Source of the DNA: a bacterium
Lineage (GTDB): Bacteria; SZUA-79; Acidulodesulfobacterales; Acidulodesulfobacteraceae
Assembly (NCBI GenBank): GCA_021813525.1
Contig: JAKAKK010000085.1
Coordinates: forward strand, 1-61,889
DNA: 61,889 nt
Direction: 5' to 3'
The position numbers and the translations under genes are program-made. This document shows, piece after piece, positions 18,241-28,167 of the stretch; the stretch's first letter is position 1, and every line of letters starts with the position of its first letter. Under the pieces are notes generated by a model. That model saw nothing but the letters and a program-made list of their open reading frames with translations. It searched no databases and was not told where the DNA came from.

Positions 18241-18786
18241 ATGATTAAAAACGATAAGTGGATAGAAAAAATGGCAGAAGGCGGCATGATAAGCCCTTTT
18301 GAAAATTCTCAAGTCAGGGACGGAGTTATATCTTACGGAGTATCTTCCTTCGGGTACGATTTAAGAATATCGAACGAGTTTAAAATATTTACCAATATAA
18401 ACAACACCGTCGTGGACCCTAAAAATTTCGACCCGAAATCTTTTGTAGATTTAGTATCCGATGTCTGCATCGTTCCTCCAAATTCTTTTGCTCTCGGCAG
18501 GTCGGTAGAATATTTTAAAATCCCGAGAAACGTCGTAACTATCTGTCTTGGAAAATCTACTTACGCAAGATGCGGAATAGTAGTTAACGTTACCCCGTTC
18601 GAGCCTGAATGGGAAGGATACGTAACGCTGGAAATTTCAAATACTACGCCCCTTCCGGCTAAAATTTACGCCAACGAAGGTATCGCCCAGGTTCTTTTTT
18701 TTGAAGGAGAAGAGCCGAGGACGTCATATAAAGACAAAAAGGGCAAATACCAGTCCCAGGTCGGCATAACCCTCCCGCGCCTTTAA
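18241..18786 (+). CDS. dcd: dCTP deaminase
   Basis: Dcd, 181 residues, deaminates dCTP to dUTP for thymidylate synthesis. Conserved active-site segments are visible: [10 protein letters not shown] (about 111-120), [18 protein letters not shown] including the catalytic Glu, and EGIAQVLFF. The C-terminal [13 protein letters not shown] is the nucleotide-closing tail. Its length fits the homotrimeric family. It converges with the ABC transporter genes. Confidence 0.95.
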   Translation: MIKNDKWIEKMAEGGMISPFENSQVRDGVISYGVSSFGYDLRISNEFKIFTNINNTVVDPKNFDPKSFVDLVSDVCIVPPNSFALGRSVEYFKIPRNVVTICLGKSTYARCGIVVNVTPFEPEWEGYVTLEISNTTPLPAKIYANEGIAQVLFFEGEEPRTSYKDKKGKYQSQVGITLPRL

Positions 18787-18793
18787 GAATAAA

Positions 18794-19591
18794 TTATTTT
18801 ATTACCCTTTTTCTTATAAAGAAAACGGAAGCGTAAAAAAATATAAGGGCGAATAATATTATAGCCGATAAATAGGCCGATAACGTCAAAGGATTTATTC
18901 TGCCTTCGTCCAGCATTCTCATAATGCTTACCGTATAGTATAAAGGCATAATATAAACGAAATATTTTACTAAATATGGAAGGGATGAAACCGGATAAAA
19001 TACTCCCGAAAAAAGAAACATCGTAGATATCGCAATAGTAAAATAATAGGAAAAAAAATCGTAAGACGGCGAAAACGACGTTATCAGCAGGGACAGAGAA
19101 GAGAAAAGAATTCCGTTTAGGATTATAACGACCGGAATAAAAAAAACGAAAGGGGATATAATCCATCCGAAAGCGGCGCCTATTATCAAAACAGCCGCTC
19201 CGCTCATAAACGCCTTTGCCGTTCCCCAGAGGATTTCTCCGGCGACTATGTCTTCTATTCCAACCGGCGTAAGAAGAATAGCTTCGTATATGCCGTTTGT
19301 AACCATTCTCGTATATGCGCCGAACGTAGATTCGAATGCCGCGGCATACATCGACGACGACGCTATTATCCCCGGAACGATATATTTAACGTAAGATATT
19401 CCGTTTATGCCGTGTATAAACTTGCCTACGCCGAAACCGAGTGCGGCAAGATATAAAAGGGGTTCAAGGATGTCTCCTATTACGCCCGGCTTGTAATATT
19501 TAAGCCAGACCATATAGTTTCTATAAAAAACCGTAAAAGACCTTGAGCTTAAATTGGAATTTATACCGGTTATTTTTTTTATTATTTTCAC
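18794..19591 (-). CDS. ABC-2 type exporter permease
   Basis: A 265-residue inner-membrane protein with six predicted membrane segments and the ABC-2 layout, similar to NodJ/DrrB-type permeases. Conserved features include the MVTNGIYEAILLTP region and the FLFSGVFYPVSSLP segment near the end. The start is a GTG directly after the TAA of the upstream ATPase gene, so translation is almost certainly coupled. The exported substrate is unknown. Confidence 0.9.
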   Translation of the reverse strand: MKIIKKITGINSNLSSRSFTVFYRNYMVWLKYYKPGVIGDILEPLLYLAALGFGVGKFIHGINGISYVKYIVPGIIASSSMYAAAFESTFGAYTRMVTNGIYEAILLTPVGIEDIVAGEILWGTAKAFMSGAAVLIIGAAFGWIISPFVFFIPVVIILNGILFSSLSLLITSFSPSYDFFSYYFTIAISTMFLFSGVFYPVSSLPYLVKYFVYIMPLYYTVSIMRMLDEGRINPLTLSAYLSAIILFALIFFYASVFFIRKRVIK

Positions 19592-20314
19592 TTAATTTTT
19601 AGCGATATCGAGAAAGATTTCTTCTAAAGATTTTTTATTTAGGGTAATATCGTTAACCGCTCCGCTCATTACGATATTTCCGTGATTTAATATTATCATA
19701 TTTTTAAAAAGCCTTTCGGCTTCTTCCATATAATGGGTGGACATAAGAATAGTAACGCCTTTTTCGTTCAAAGTTTTTAATCTGCCCCAGATATTCTGCC
19801 TGTATTCAGGATCTAATCCGCTCGTAGGCTCGTCCAGTATGATTAATGACGGATTATTTATTAACGCCCTTGCAATCATGAGCCTCCTTCTTAACCCGCC
19901 GGATAAATCGGCAACTTTAGAATATTTTTTATCTTCTAAATCGAAAAAAAATAAGAGTTCGGCCGATTTTTTCATAGATTCTTTTCTGGGCATTCCGAAG
20001 TACATAGAATATATTAAAAGGTTCTCATAAACGCTCAAGTCTTCGTCTAAATTATCGTCCTGAGGAACAATGCCGAGGTTATATTTAATCTTTTTATAAT
20101 CGTATTTAAGATTAAGGCCTTCTATGCCGACAAAGCCCGAATCGGGGATTACTATGCCGTATAGTATTTTTAAAAGGGTGGATTTTCCGGCCCCGTTAGG
20201 CCCTATGAGTCCGAAAAAATCTCCGTATTTTATACTAAAGGTGAGATTGTTTAAGGCTTTAAGCCGGCCGAAATTTTTCGTTAAATCTTTTACGTTCAGA
20301 ATATAATTTTTCAT
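19592..20314 (-). CDS. ABC exporter ATP-binding protein
   Basis: A 240-residue ATPase with Walker A GPNGAGKST, a Q-loop near VPQDDNLDED, signature LSGGLRRRL, Walker B LIILDEPTSG and the H-loop STHYMEEAE. The VPQDDNLDEDLSVYENL stretch matches NodI/DrrA-type exporters rather than importers. With the coupled permease it forms a minimal two-gene exporter for lipids, polysaccharide or drugs. It is transcribed away from groES. Confidence 0.93.
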   Translation of the reverse strand: MKNYILNVKDLTKNFGRLKALNNLTFSIKYGDFFGLIGPNGAGKSTLLKILYGIVIPDSGFVGIEGLNLKYDYKKIKYNLGIVPQDDNLDEDLSVYENLLIYSMYFGMPRKESMKKSAELLFFFDLEDKKYSKVADLSGGLRRRLMIARALINNPSLIILDEPTSGLDPEYRQNIWGRLKTLNEKGVTILMSTHYMEEAERLFKNMIILNHGNIVMSGAVNDITLNKKSLEEIFLDIAKN

Positions 20315-20426
20315 CTTACGAATTAATTATATCATGTTTGATATTAATAATAAAAAAAATATAAAATGGAGAAAAATAGATTAAATAGATAATAAATTTT
20401 AAAAAATAAAGAAAATCTAATTTAAA

Positions 20427-20455
20427 TTGACTTATTTTAAAAAATGCTATATAAT
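20427..20455 (+). promoter_or_regulatory. Sigma-70-type promoter of groES-groEL
   Basis: TTGACT at 20427-20432 and TATAAT at 20450-20455 are separated by 17 bases, a near-consensus housekeeping promoter. Transcription would start near 20462, placing the CIRCE operator at 20520 in the leader. Confidence 0.7.
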
Positions 20456-20519
20456 TCCAATAATCGTTAAAAGATTTATAGTATTGTTTTTTTAAAAACA
20501 TAAGTGTATATTAAAAGAG

Positions 20520-20546
20520 TTAGCACTCAAACAATATTAGTGCTAA
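20520..20546. promoter_or_regulatory. CIRCE operator (HrcA binding site)
   Basis: TTAGCACTC, 9 bases, then TAGTGCTAA: the CIRCE inverted repeat with a single change (consensus second arm GAGTGCTAA). It lies 67 bases before groES. HrcA is known to repress chaperonin operons at this element, so the operon is expected to be heat- and stress-induced. No hrcA gene is in the window. Confidence 0.92.
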
Positions 20547-20613
20547 TTATTCGGCGTAAGGCTTTTACAGGAAATTAAAAATAAATTAATAATTTAATAA
20601 GGAGAAGAAGTTT

Positions 20614-20904
20614 ATGAAAGTTAAACCTTTACATGACAGAATCTTAGTAGAAAGGCTTCAGGAAGAAGAAAAAACGAAAGGAGGATTATTTATTCCCGAC
20701 TCTGCTAAAGAAAAGCCTATGCAGGGTAAAATCGTAGCCTCGGGAAACGGCAGGATTACTGAAGACGGAAAAAAAATCCCCATGGACGTTAAGGTGGGCG
20801 ACATTGTTTTATTTGCGAAATATTCCGGCAACGACGTTAAAATCGACGACAAAGAATACCTCATCATGAAAGAAGACGACATTTTGGCTATAGTCGAAAA
20901 ATAA
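20614..20904 (+). CDS. groES: Co-chaperonin GroES
   Basis: GroES, 96 residues, forms the heptameric lid of the chaperonin. Typical segments are [13 protein letters not shown], the mobile loop [17 protein letters not shown], and [34 protein letters not shown] precedes the ATG. First gene of the CIRCE-controlled groES-groEL operon, 49 bases before groEL. Confidence 0.98.
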   Translation: MKVKPLHDRILVERLQEEEKTKGGLFIPDSAKEKPMQGKIVASGNGRITEDGKKIPMDVKVGDIVLFAKYSGNDVKIDDKEYLIMKEDDILAIVEK

Positions 20905-20932
20905 GAATTTTATACAAATTTAAATAATTTAA

Positions 20933-22594
<1,662 letters not shown>

Positions 22595-22642
22595 TAAATT
22601 AACCGCGACAGCATAACAGCTAAATAAAATAACTTATTAACG

Positions 22643-22687
22643 ATGCCGAAAATGTTGGGATTTCCAGCATTTTCGGCATTTTGTTTT
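22643..22687 (+). terminator. Rho-independent terminator of groES-groEL
   Basis: A perfect 12-bp stem (ATGCCGAAAATG / CATTTTCGGCAT) with a 13-base loop is followed by TTTGTTTT. It lies 49 bases after the groEL stop. The remaining bases up to 22831 contain no recognised feature. Confidence 0.85.
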
Positions 22688-22831
22688 AAATTGACGTATT
22701 GGCCTGATAATGGAATTTTTTAAATAATTTCTGAATGGGCATTAACGTAAAGAGCATACATAATATTGACCGCTTCAACCGATAGCCGGAACGTTGACTT
22801 TTTTGTCGCAATAGTTTAAAATTCAATTATA

Positions 22832-23365
22832 ATGGGGCATTTAGAGCACAAAAAAGATATAAAAGCCGGCAAGCTTTTAGCCGTTTATGTCATAACGTTA
22901 AGCGATACGAGAAAAGAAAGCGAAGATGAAAGCGGAAGCTATATAAAAGAAAGGCTTTTATCGGCTTCCCATAAAGTGTCGGGTTACAGTATTATAAAAG
23001 ACGATGGAGAACTGCTCGAAAATCTTATCGTAAAAATTTGTTCTCCGGATTCTAAACTGAAAACCGACGCTTTGATTGTAAACGGCGGGACAGGAATTTC
23101 ATTTAAAGATATAACTTACGAAACGTTAAAAGATTTATACGATAAAGAGATATACGGTTTCGGAGAGCTGTTCAGAAGTTTAAGCTATAATGAAATAGGA
23201 CCCTCTGCGATTATGTCGCGTGCTTCCGCAGGAATATATAACGGGAAGATAATTTTTTCCGTCCCCGGTTCCCTGAATGCCGTAAAATTAGCTATGGATA
23301 AGATAATTTTTGATGAAATTGGCCATATTTATTATGAGATATCAAAACATCTCCCTATAATATGA
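22832..23365 (+). CDS. moaB: Molybdenum cofactor biosynthesis protein, MoaB/MogA family
   Basis: A 177-residue protein of the molybdopterin-binding (MoCF) fold, which adenylylates molybdopterin before metal insertion. Visible motifs are ITLSDTRKESEDESG at the N terminus, NGGTGISFKDITYE with the GGTG substrate loop, and SRASAGIYNGKIIFSVPGS. The start has no obvious ribosome binding site. It overlaps the next gene, a MoaD-MoaE fusion, by 4 bases. The pair would supply cofactor to the molybdoenzyme at 46535. Confidence 0.9.
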   Translation: MGHLEHKKDIKAGKLLAVYVITLSDTRKESEDESGSYIKERLLSASHKVSGYSIIKDDGELLENLIVKICSPDSKLKTDALIVNGGTGISFKDITYETLKDLYDKEIYGFGELFRSLSYNEIGPSAIMSRASAGIYNGKIIFSVPGSLNAVKLAMDKIIFDEIGHIYYEISKHLPII

Positions 23366-24039
23366 TAAATATAAAAGTCCGGCTTTTTGCCGCCTTAAAA
23401 GAAATAATCGGAAAAAATCGGTTAGATTTGCAAATTCCCGAAGGTTCATCCGTGGGATACGCTATTGCGTCCGTAGAAGGAGCTTACCCGGCGGTGAAAA
23501 AAATTATTAAAATTTCTAAGTTTGCCGTTAATATGGAATATGCGGATGCCGAAAAGAAATTGGCCGAAGGGGACGAAATAACTATTATTATGCCTGTAAG
23601 CGGCGGCCTTTATTCCGGGGCGGAAAAGAATATGCATATAGAAATAACCGACGACGCAATAGATGCCGCTAAAGTTCTCGATTTCGTTTCAGATGCTTCG
23701 GCAGGGTCTGTTCTTTTGTTTAACGGAACGGTTAGGGATAACGACGACGGCAAACCGGTAGAGTATTTATATTACGAAGCGTACGAAGAAATGGCGGTTA
23801 AAGAAATTAAGAAATTAATTGAAGCCGCATTCGATAAGTATGATATTCTGAAAGTCTGCGTAATACACAGAACCGGAAAGATGGATGCGGGTGAAATTTC
23901 TATTTCCATAGGGGTTTCAAGTCCCCACAGGGAAGATTCCTATCTGGCGTCGAAATTTTTAATAGACAATATAAAGGAAACGGTGCCGGTTTGGAAAAAG
24001 GAAATGTTCGAAGAAGGCGGCAGATGGAAAAGATTATAA
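23362..24039 (+). CDS. Fused molybdopterin synthase, MoaD-MoaE
   Basis: A 225-residue fusion. Residues 1-82 are a MoaD ubiquitin-like sulfur carrier ending in the PVSGG motif (G81-G82); residues about 90-225 are MoaE, including the catalytic region VPVWKKE and the final GGRWKRL. Molybdopterin synthase adds the two dithiolene sulfurs to cyclic pyranopterin. MoaD needs a free C-terminal Gly-Gly for thiocarboxylation, so the chain presumably must be cut after G82, as reported for mycobacterial MoaX. It overlaps moaB by 4 bases. Confidence 0.93.
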   Translation: MINIKVRLFAALKEIIGKNRLDLQIPEGSSVGYAIASVEGAYPAVKKIIKISKFAVNMEYADAEKKLAEGDEITIIMPVSGGLYSGAEKNMHIEITDDAIDAAKVLDFVSDASAGSVLLFNGTVRDNDDGKPVEYLYYEAYEEMAVKEIKKLIEAAFDKYDILKVCVIHRTGKMDAGEISISIGVSSPHREDSYLASKFLIDNIKETVPVWKKEMFEEGGRWKRL

Positions 24040-24081
24040 AAAGAATAAATAATATTATGAAGTTTACGAGGTTTGTGCGCG

Positions 24082-27063
24082 ATGAAAGGATACAATAAAG
24101 AACTCTATTTAGGCATAGATATAGGTTCAACGACCGTTAAATTTGCAATTTTAGACAAAAGCCTGAAAGTTCTAAGAAAAGATTATATAAGGTCAAACGG
24201 CGAATCTATTAAAACGGCTTATAATGTTTTAAAAAATATTTTTGACGAATTTCCGGAAAATTCTTTTGCCGGAATAGGAGCTACAGGTTCGGGTTCGCGG
24301 ACGGTAGGGGAGGTTTTAGGCATTCCCAATATAAACGAACTTGTCGCGCAGACGGAAGCCGTAAAATATTTTTATCCGGATGTCAGAACGGTCATAGAAA
24401 TGGGCGGGCAGGATTCGAAATTTCTTATGCTTAAGAAAAATAAAGAAACCGGGCAGATTTTCTTAGAGGACTTCGGATTAAACGACTTATGCGCCGCCGG
24501 GACGGGTTCTTTTCTAGACCAGCAGGCGGAAAGACTTAATATAAATATAGAAAATGAATTCGGAAGATTAGCCTTAGAATCGAAAAATCCGGCAAAAATA
24601 GCAGGAAGATGCACCGTATTTGCCAAGTCGGATATGATTCATCTTCAGCAGGTTTCGACGCCTATACCCGATATCGTTGCGGGTTTGTGCTATGCCGTCG
24701 CAAGAACGTTCATAGGAACGATTGCGAAGGGCAAAAAATTTGAAAAGCCTGTTATTTTTCAAGGCGGGGTGGCATTTAATCAGGGCATGGCCAGGGCATT
24801 CAAGGATATTCTGAATCTTAAAGACGGCGAACTTATTATACCCGAACATCATACGGTTATGTCTGCGATAGGAATCGCCATAATCTCGCAGAATGAAAAA
24901 AATTTTAAATTTAAAGGGCTGGAACGCCTTAAAGAATTTATCGAGAAAAATAAATTAACCGGCAGATACAGAGACAAGCTTAAGCATTATTATCCGGAAG
25001 ATAAAAAAGAGAACTATGCGGATTTAGATAATTTAAGCGCCCTTAAATGCCGTTCCGGCTTAACTGTTCCCGTTTATATAGGAGTAGATACGGGTTCCGT
25101 TTCCACAAACGTAGTTTTATTAGACGAAAATAAACAGCTTCTGGTAAAAAAATATAAGAAGACTAACGGCAAACCTATAGAGGTCGTCAGGGATACTCTT
25201 TACGAAATATATTTGGAATTAAAAAATTTTAACGTGGATGTTTCCGTTAGAGGAGTCTGTACTACCGGTTCCGGAAGGTATTTGATTGCAGACTATATCG
25301 GGGCAGATGTAGTTAAAAACGAAATAACGGCTCAGGCGGCGGCGTCTATCTTTATCGATAAAGACGTGGACACCGTTTTCGAAATCGGCGGACAGGATTC
25401 AAAATATATAAGAATTAAGAACGGCGTTGTAATAGATTTTGAAATGAATAAAGCCTGTGCCGCGGGTACGGGTTCGTTTCTGGAAGAACAAGCGCAGAAA
25501 CTTAACATAGATATTATTAAAGAGTTTGCCGATAAAGCCTTTAACGCTTCAAGTTCGTGCAACCTTGGCGACAGATGCACGGTATTTATGGAATCCGACC
25601 TCGTATCTCATCAGCAGAAAGGCGCCGATAAAGACCAGCTTATCGCAGGACTCGCATATTCTATAGTAGAGAATTATTTGAATAAAGTAGTTTTAGGAAA
25701 ACCGGTGGGCGACCGCATACTTTTTCAGGGTGGCGTTGCATTAAATAAAGCGGTAGTAAGCGCTTTCGAAACTCTCCTCGATAAGAAAATAGTTATTCCG
25801 GAACACAATGAGGTAACCGGGGCTATAGGAAGCGCCCTTATTGCTTTTCAGAGTAAAGGTCCATCGAAATTTGCCGGTTTCGACCTCAGGAACAGAAAGT
25901 ACTTCCGGGAATCTTTCGAATGCCGGAAATGCTCTAATTTATGCGATGTTAATAAAGTTACCGTAGAGCAGGAATCTCCCCATTATTACGGAGCAAGATG
26001 CGATATATTCGAAATAGATAAAACTAAAATAAAAAAAGGGGAAAACTTTTTAAAATTCAGAAAAGAACTTTTATTAGCCGGGTATTTCGCGGAAAACGAA
26101 TCCGATTATTCTAAACTCCGCGTAGGAATTCCTTTGTGCTTAGAAACATACGACCTTTTTCCTTTTTATAATGAATTTTTTACGAAACTCGGATTTAACG
26201 TTATTTTATCCGACGAAACTAACAGGCAGATTATAAATGAGTCCAATATGCTTTCCGTAACCGATACCTGTTTTCCGGTAAAAGTAGTAGCCGGACATGT
26301 AAAAAATCTAATAGATAAGAAGGTTGACGCAATTTTTCTGCCGGCGCTCGTAAATAGAGAAAAAAATCACGAATTTCAGGAAAATACATATCAGTGTCCT
26401 TATATACAGGGCGTTCCAAGCATAGTAAAATCGCTTTTAGAATTTAATAAAATAAAGGTTATTGCCCCTGAAATCAGAATGTTTGAAGACGGTTCCGATT
26501 ATAACCAGACGATAAACAATATAGCCGGAAATTTAAAAGGTTTAGGCATATCGAAAAAGAAAATTGTGAACGCTTTCCGCTGTGCCGTTCAAAAACAAAA
26601 ATATTTTTTTGAAACGTTAAAAATAAAAGGAAAAGAGGTTATAGAAAAATACGGCGATATTACGGTATTAATCGGCAGGCCTTATAACACCCAAGACGAC
26701 GGGATCAACTTAGCTATTTCCAATAAAATATCTTCTTTGGGCGTAACCGTTATTCCTATGGATTTTCTCGATATAGGCGAAGTTTCTATTTACGGGGAGC
26801 ACGATAATATGTTCTGGCATTCCGGACACAAAATTTTATCCGCGGCAAAGATAATAATGGATAATCCTAAACTTAACGCCGTTTATGTTACTAATTATGC
26901 CTGCGGCCCCGATTCGTTCATTAAGACTTTTTTTGCAGACTATATGAAATATAAGCCATACCTTGAAATAGAAATAGACGAACATAATGCCGATGCCGGC
27001 TACGTAACGAGGCTTGAGGCTTTCTTCGACAGCATAAAAGATTTCAAGCCCGAAAATATTTGA
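24082..27063 (+). CDS. Fused CoA-dehydratase-type activase with DUF2229/HgdB-like region
   Basis: A protein of about 993 residues with two tandem ASKHA ATPase domains of the HgdC/BcrA-BadF family. Each has a phosphate loop (GIDIGSTTVKFA, then GVDTGSVSTNVV) and the two cluster cysteines (CAAGTGSF and RCTVF). A C-terminal region follows with CRKCSNLC, DTCFPVK and NYACGPDSF, related to the dehydratase partner. Family members use ATP to push a low-potential electron into an iron-sulfur partner; the substrate here is unknown. I chose ATG 24082 because GAGG lies 10 bases upstream; TTG at 24073 is too close to it. Confidence 0.85.
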   Translation: MKGYNKELYLGIDIGSTTVKFAILDKSLKVLRKDYIRSNGESIKTAYNVLKNIFDEFPENSFAGIGATGSGSRTVGEVLGIPNINELVAQTEAVKYFYPDVRTVIEMGGQDSKFLMLKKNKETGQIFLEDFGLNDLCAAGTGSFLDQQAERLNINIENEFGRLALESKNPAKIAGRCTVFAKSDMIHLQQVSTPIPDIVAGLCYAVARTFIGTIAKGKKFEKPVIFQGGVAFNQGMARAFKDILNLKDGELIIPEHHTVMSAIGIAIISQNEKNFKFKGLERLKEFIEKNKLTGRYRDKLKHYYPEDKKENYADLDNLSALKCRSGLTVPVYIGVDTGSVSTNVVLLDENKQLLVKKYKKTNGKPIEVVRDTLYEIYLELKNFNVDVSVRGVCTTGSGRYLIADYIGADVVKNEITAQAAASIFIDKDVDTVFEIGGQDSKYIRIKNGVVIDFEMNKACAAGTGSFLEEQAQKLNIDIIKEFADKAFNASSSCNLGDRCTVFMESDLVSHQQKGADKDQLIAGLAYSIVENYLNKVVLGKPVGDRILFQGGVALNKAVVSAFETLLDKKIVIPEHNEVTGAIGSALIAFQSKGPSKFAGFDLRNRKYFRESFECRKCSNLCDVNKVTVEQESPHYYGARCDIFEIDKTKIKKGENFLKFRKELLLAGYFAENESDYSKLRVGIPLCLETYDLFPFYNEFFTKLGFNVILSDETNRQIINESNMLSVTDTCFPVKVVAGHVKNLIDKKVDAIFLPALVNREKNHEFQENTYQCPYIQGVPSIVKSLLEFNKIKVIAPEIRMFEDGSDYNQTINNIAGNLKGLGISKKKIVNAFRCAVQKQKYFFETLKIKGKEVIEKYGDITVLIGRPYNTQDDGINLAISNKISSLGVTVIPMDFLDIGEVSIYGEHDNMFWHSGHKILSAAKIIMDNPKLNAVYVTNYACGPDSFIKTFFADYMKYKPYLEIEIDEHNADAGYVTRLEAFFDSIKDFKPENI

Positions 27064-27070
27064 CATTTTA

Positions 27071-27090
27071 TTATTATTATATAATAATAA
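27071..27090. promoter_or_regulatory. Possible Fur/PerR operator
   Basis: A perfect 20-bp palindrome, TTATTATTAT followed by ATAATAATAA, 32 bases before the PerR-like gene. AT-rich palindromes of this kind resemble Fur/PerR boxes and suggest autoregulation. In such AT-rich sequence chance occurrence is possible. Confidence 0.45.
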
Positions 27091-27121
27091 ATATTATATA
27101 AAAGGAGAGTTAATTATTTTT

Positions 27122-27568
27122 ATGAATTCGAATCCTAGATTAAATGCAATATTGTTAAAAATAAAAAAAATGGGCTACAGCCTTACTCCGCAAAGGCTTG
27201 AGATTATTAAGATTATATCCGAATCGAAAAGCCATCCGTCAGCAACGGACGTATATAATAAAGTTAAGGAATTATATCCGATGGTTTCTTTGAATACCGT
27301 TTATAAAAATCTTTCTATGCTTGCGTCTCTGCATGAAGTTAAAGAAATTAAAACTATGCAGGATTCGGTCCATTACGACGGGGATATTTCTTTGCATGGG
27401 CACGCTATATGCGAAAAATGCGGAAAAATAATCGACGTCGAAATAGACGAGTTTGATTTTAAAAGATTTTTTGAAACTAAAATAAAGAACAAGCTGAACG
27501 AGAATTATCGCATAAGAAATTACGGGGTTGAATTTTACGGTTTATGCGGCGGCTGCGATAAAGACTAG
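27122..27568 (+). CDS. PerR-like peroxide sensor of the Fur family
   Basis: A 148-residue regulator with an N-terminal winged helix (about 15-80) and a metal-binding dimerisation domain. All five residues matching the PerR Fe/Mn site are present at the expected spacing: H38, D86, H92, H94 and D105. The structural zinc site is CEKC and CGGC. In PerR, iron-catalysed oxidation of the site histidines releases DNA. A palindrome lies upstream. AAGGAGAG gives a ribosome binding site. The stop shares a CTAG with the convergent IorB-like gene. Confidence 0.85.
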   Translation: MNSNPRLNAILLKIKKMGYSLTPQRLEIIKIISESKSHPSATDVYNKVKELYPMVSLNTVYKNLSMLASLHEVKEIKTMQDSVHYDGDISLHGHAICEKCGKIIDVEIDEFDFKRFFETKIKNKLNENYRIRNYGVEFYGLCGGCDKD

Positions 27569-28161
27569 TTCCCTTCCAATACGTAGTCGTATCCTTTTAA
27601 AATAGCCTGAATGGTATTTTTCTTTTCCGCATCATTTTTAGAAAACAAAGCCGTCTGCCTGAATACGGAATCGAGGTCCAGCAGATTGCTTTTTGCGATA
27701 AAAGCCCCTATAAGCGAATTATATGCGCTTACCTTATTTTTTCCCATAGCATCCATGTCTATTATATTCTTAACGGGTATTTTATATATATTTCCCGTCT
27801 TTTCGTTTAGCTTGTTAGAAACTGCATCGTTGTCCGTTAGCCAGTAATCGCAAACGTTAAATGCGGAATAATCGGATAAAATCAGAGTATTATCGTTTAT
27901 GAAAGGAAGGTAGTTCAACGTCGATTGGTAATCTAAACTGATGACCGCATCTATGCTTTGAAGACAGCTTATAGACTCAAACCTTCCCACTTTTATAACC
28001 GCGTATGTGAGAGCGTAATTCGATATATTGGATGCCGGTTTAATTAAAAGCGAAACATTAAAATTTTCGCTTTTTAAAGAAAAGTAGATAAATTTGCTTA
28101 AGTATTTAATCTCTTTAAAATCGGCGCCGTTTAATATAAGATTGTAATTTATATTTTCCAT
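27565..28161 (-). CDS. 2-oxoacid:ferredoxin oxidoreductase gamma/IorB-like subunit
   Basis: A 198-residue protein resembling the gamma domain of 2-oxoacid ferredoxin oxidoreductases, as in IorB, the beta subunit of indolepyruvate oxidoreductase. The pattern SNYALTYAVIKVGRFES then DAVISLDYQSTLNYLPFI matches the region where IorB contacts the catalytic subunit. It lacks the usual N-terminal GxGGQG motif, having NLILNGADFKEIKYLS instead. It starts 6 bases after the IorA-like gene, so the two are co-transcribed. The family call is moderate because of the divergence. Confidence 0.6.
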   Translation of the reverse strand: MENINYNLILNGADFKEIKYLSKFIYFSLKSENFNVSLLIKPASNISNYALTYAVIKVGRFESISCLQSIDAVISLDYQSTLNYLPFINDNTLILSDYSAFNVCDYWLTDNDAVSNKLNEKTGNIYKIPVKNIIDMDAMGKNKVSAYNSLIGAFIAKSNLLDLDSVFRQTALFSKNDAEKKNTIQAILKGYDYVLEGN

Positions 28162-28167
28162 GTTATT

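Noticed and set aside
18783-19166. Minus-strand frame of 127 codons inside the ABC permease gene
   Set aside because: It overlaps a well-supported membrane protein in another frame and has no motif or start signal.
20316-20501. Minus-strand reading frame of 61 codons between the ABC ATPase and groES
   Set aside because: It is Phe/Tyr/Lys-rich because it reads through AT-rich DNA and overlaps the groES promoter. No ribosome binding site or recognisable protein.
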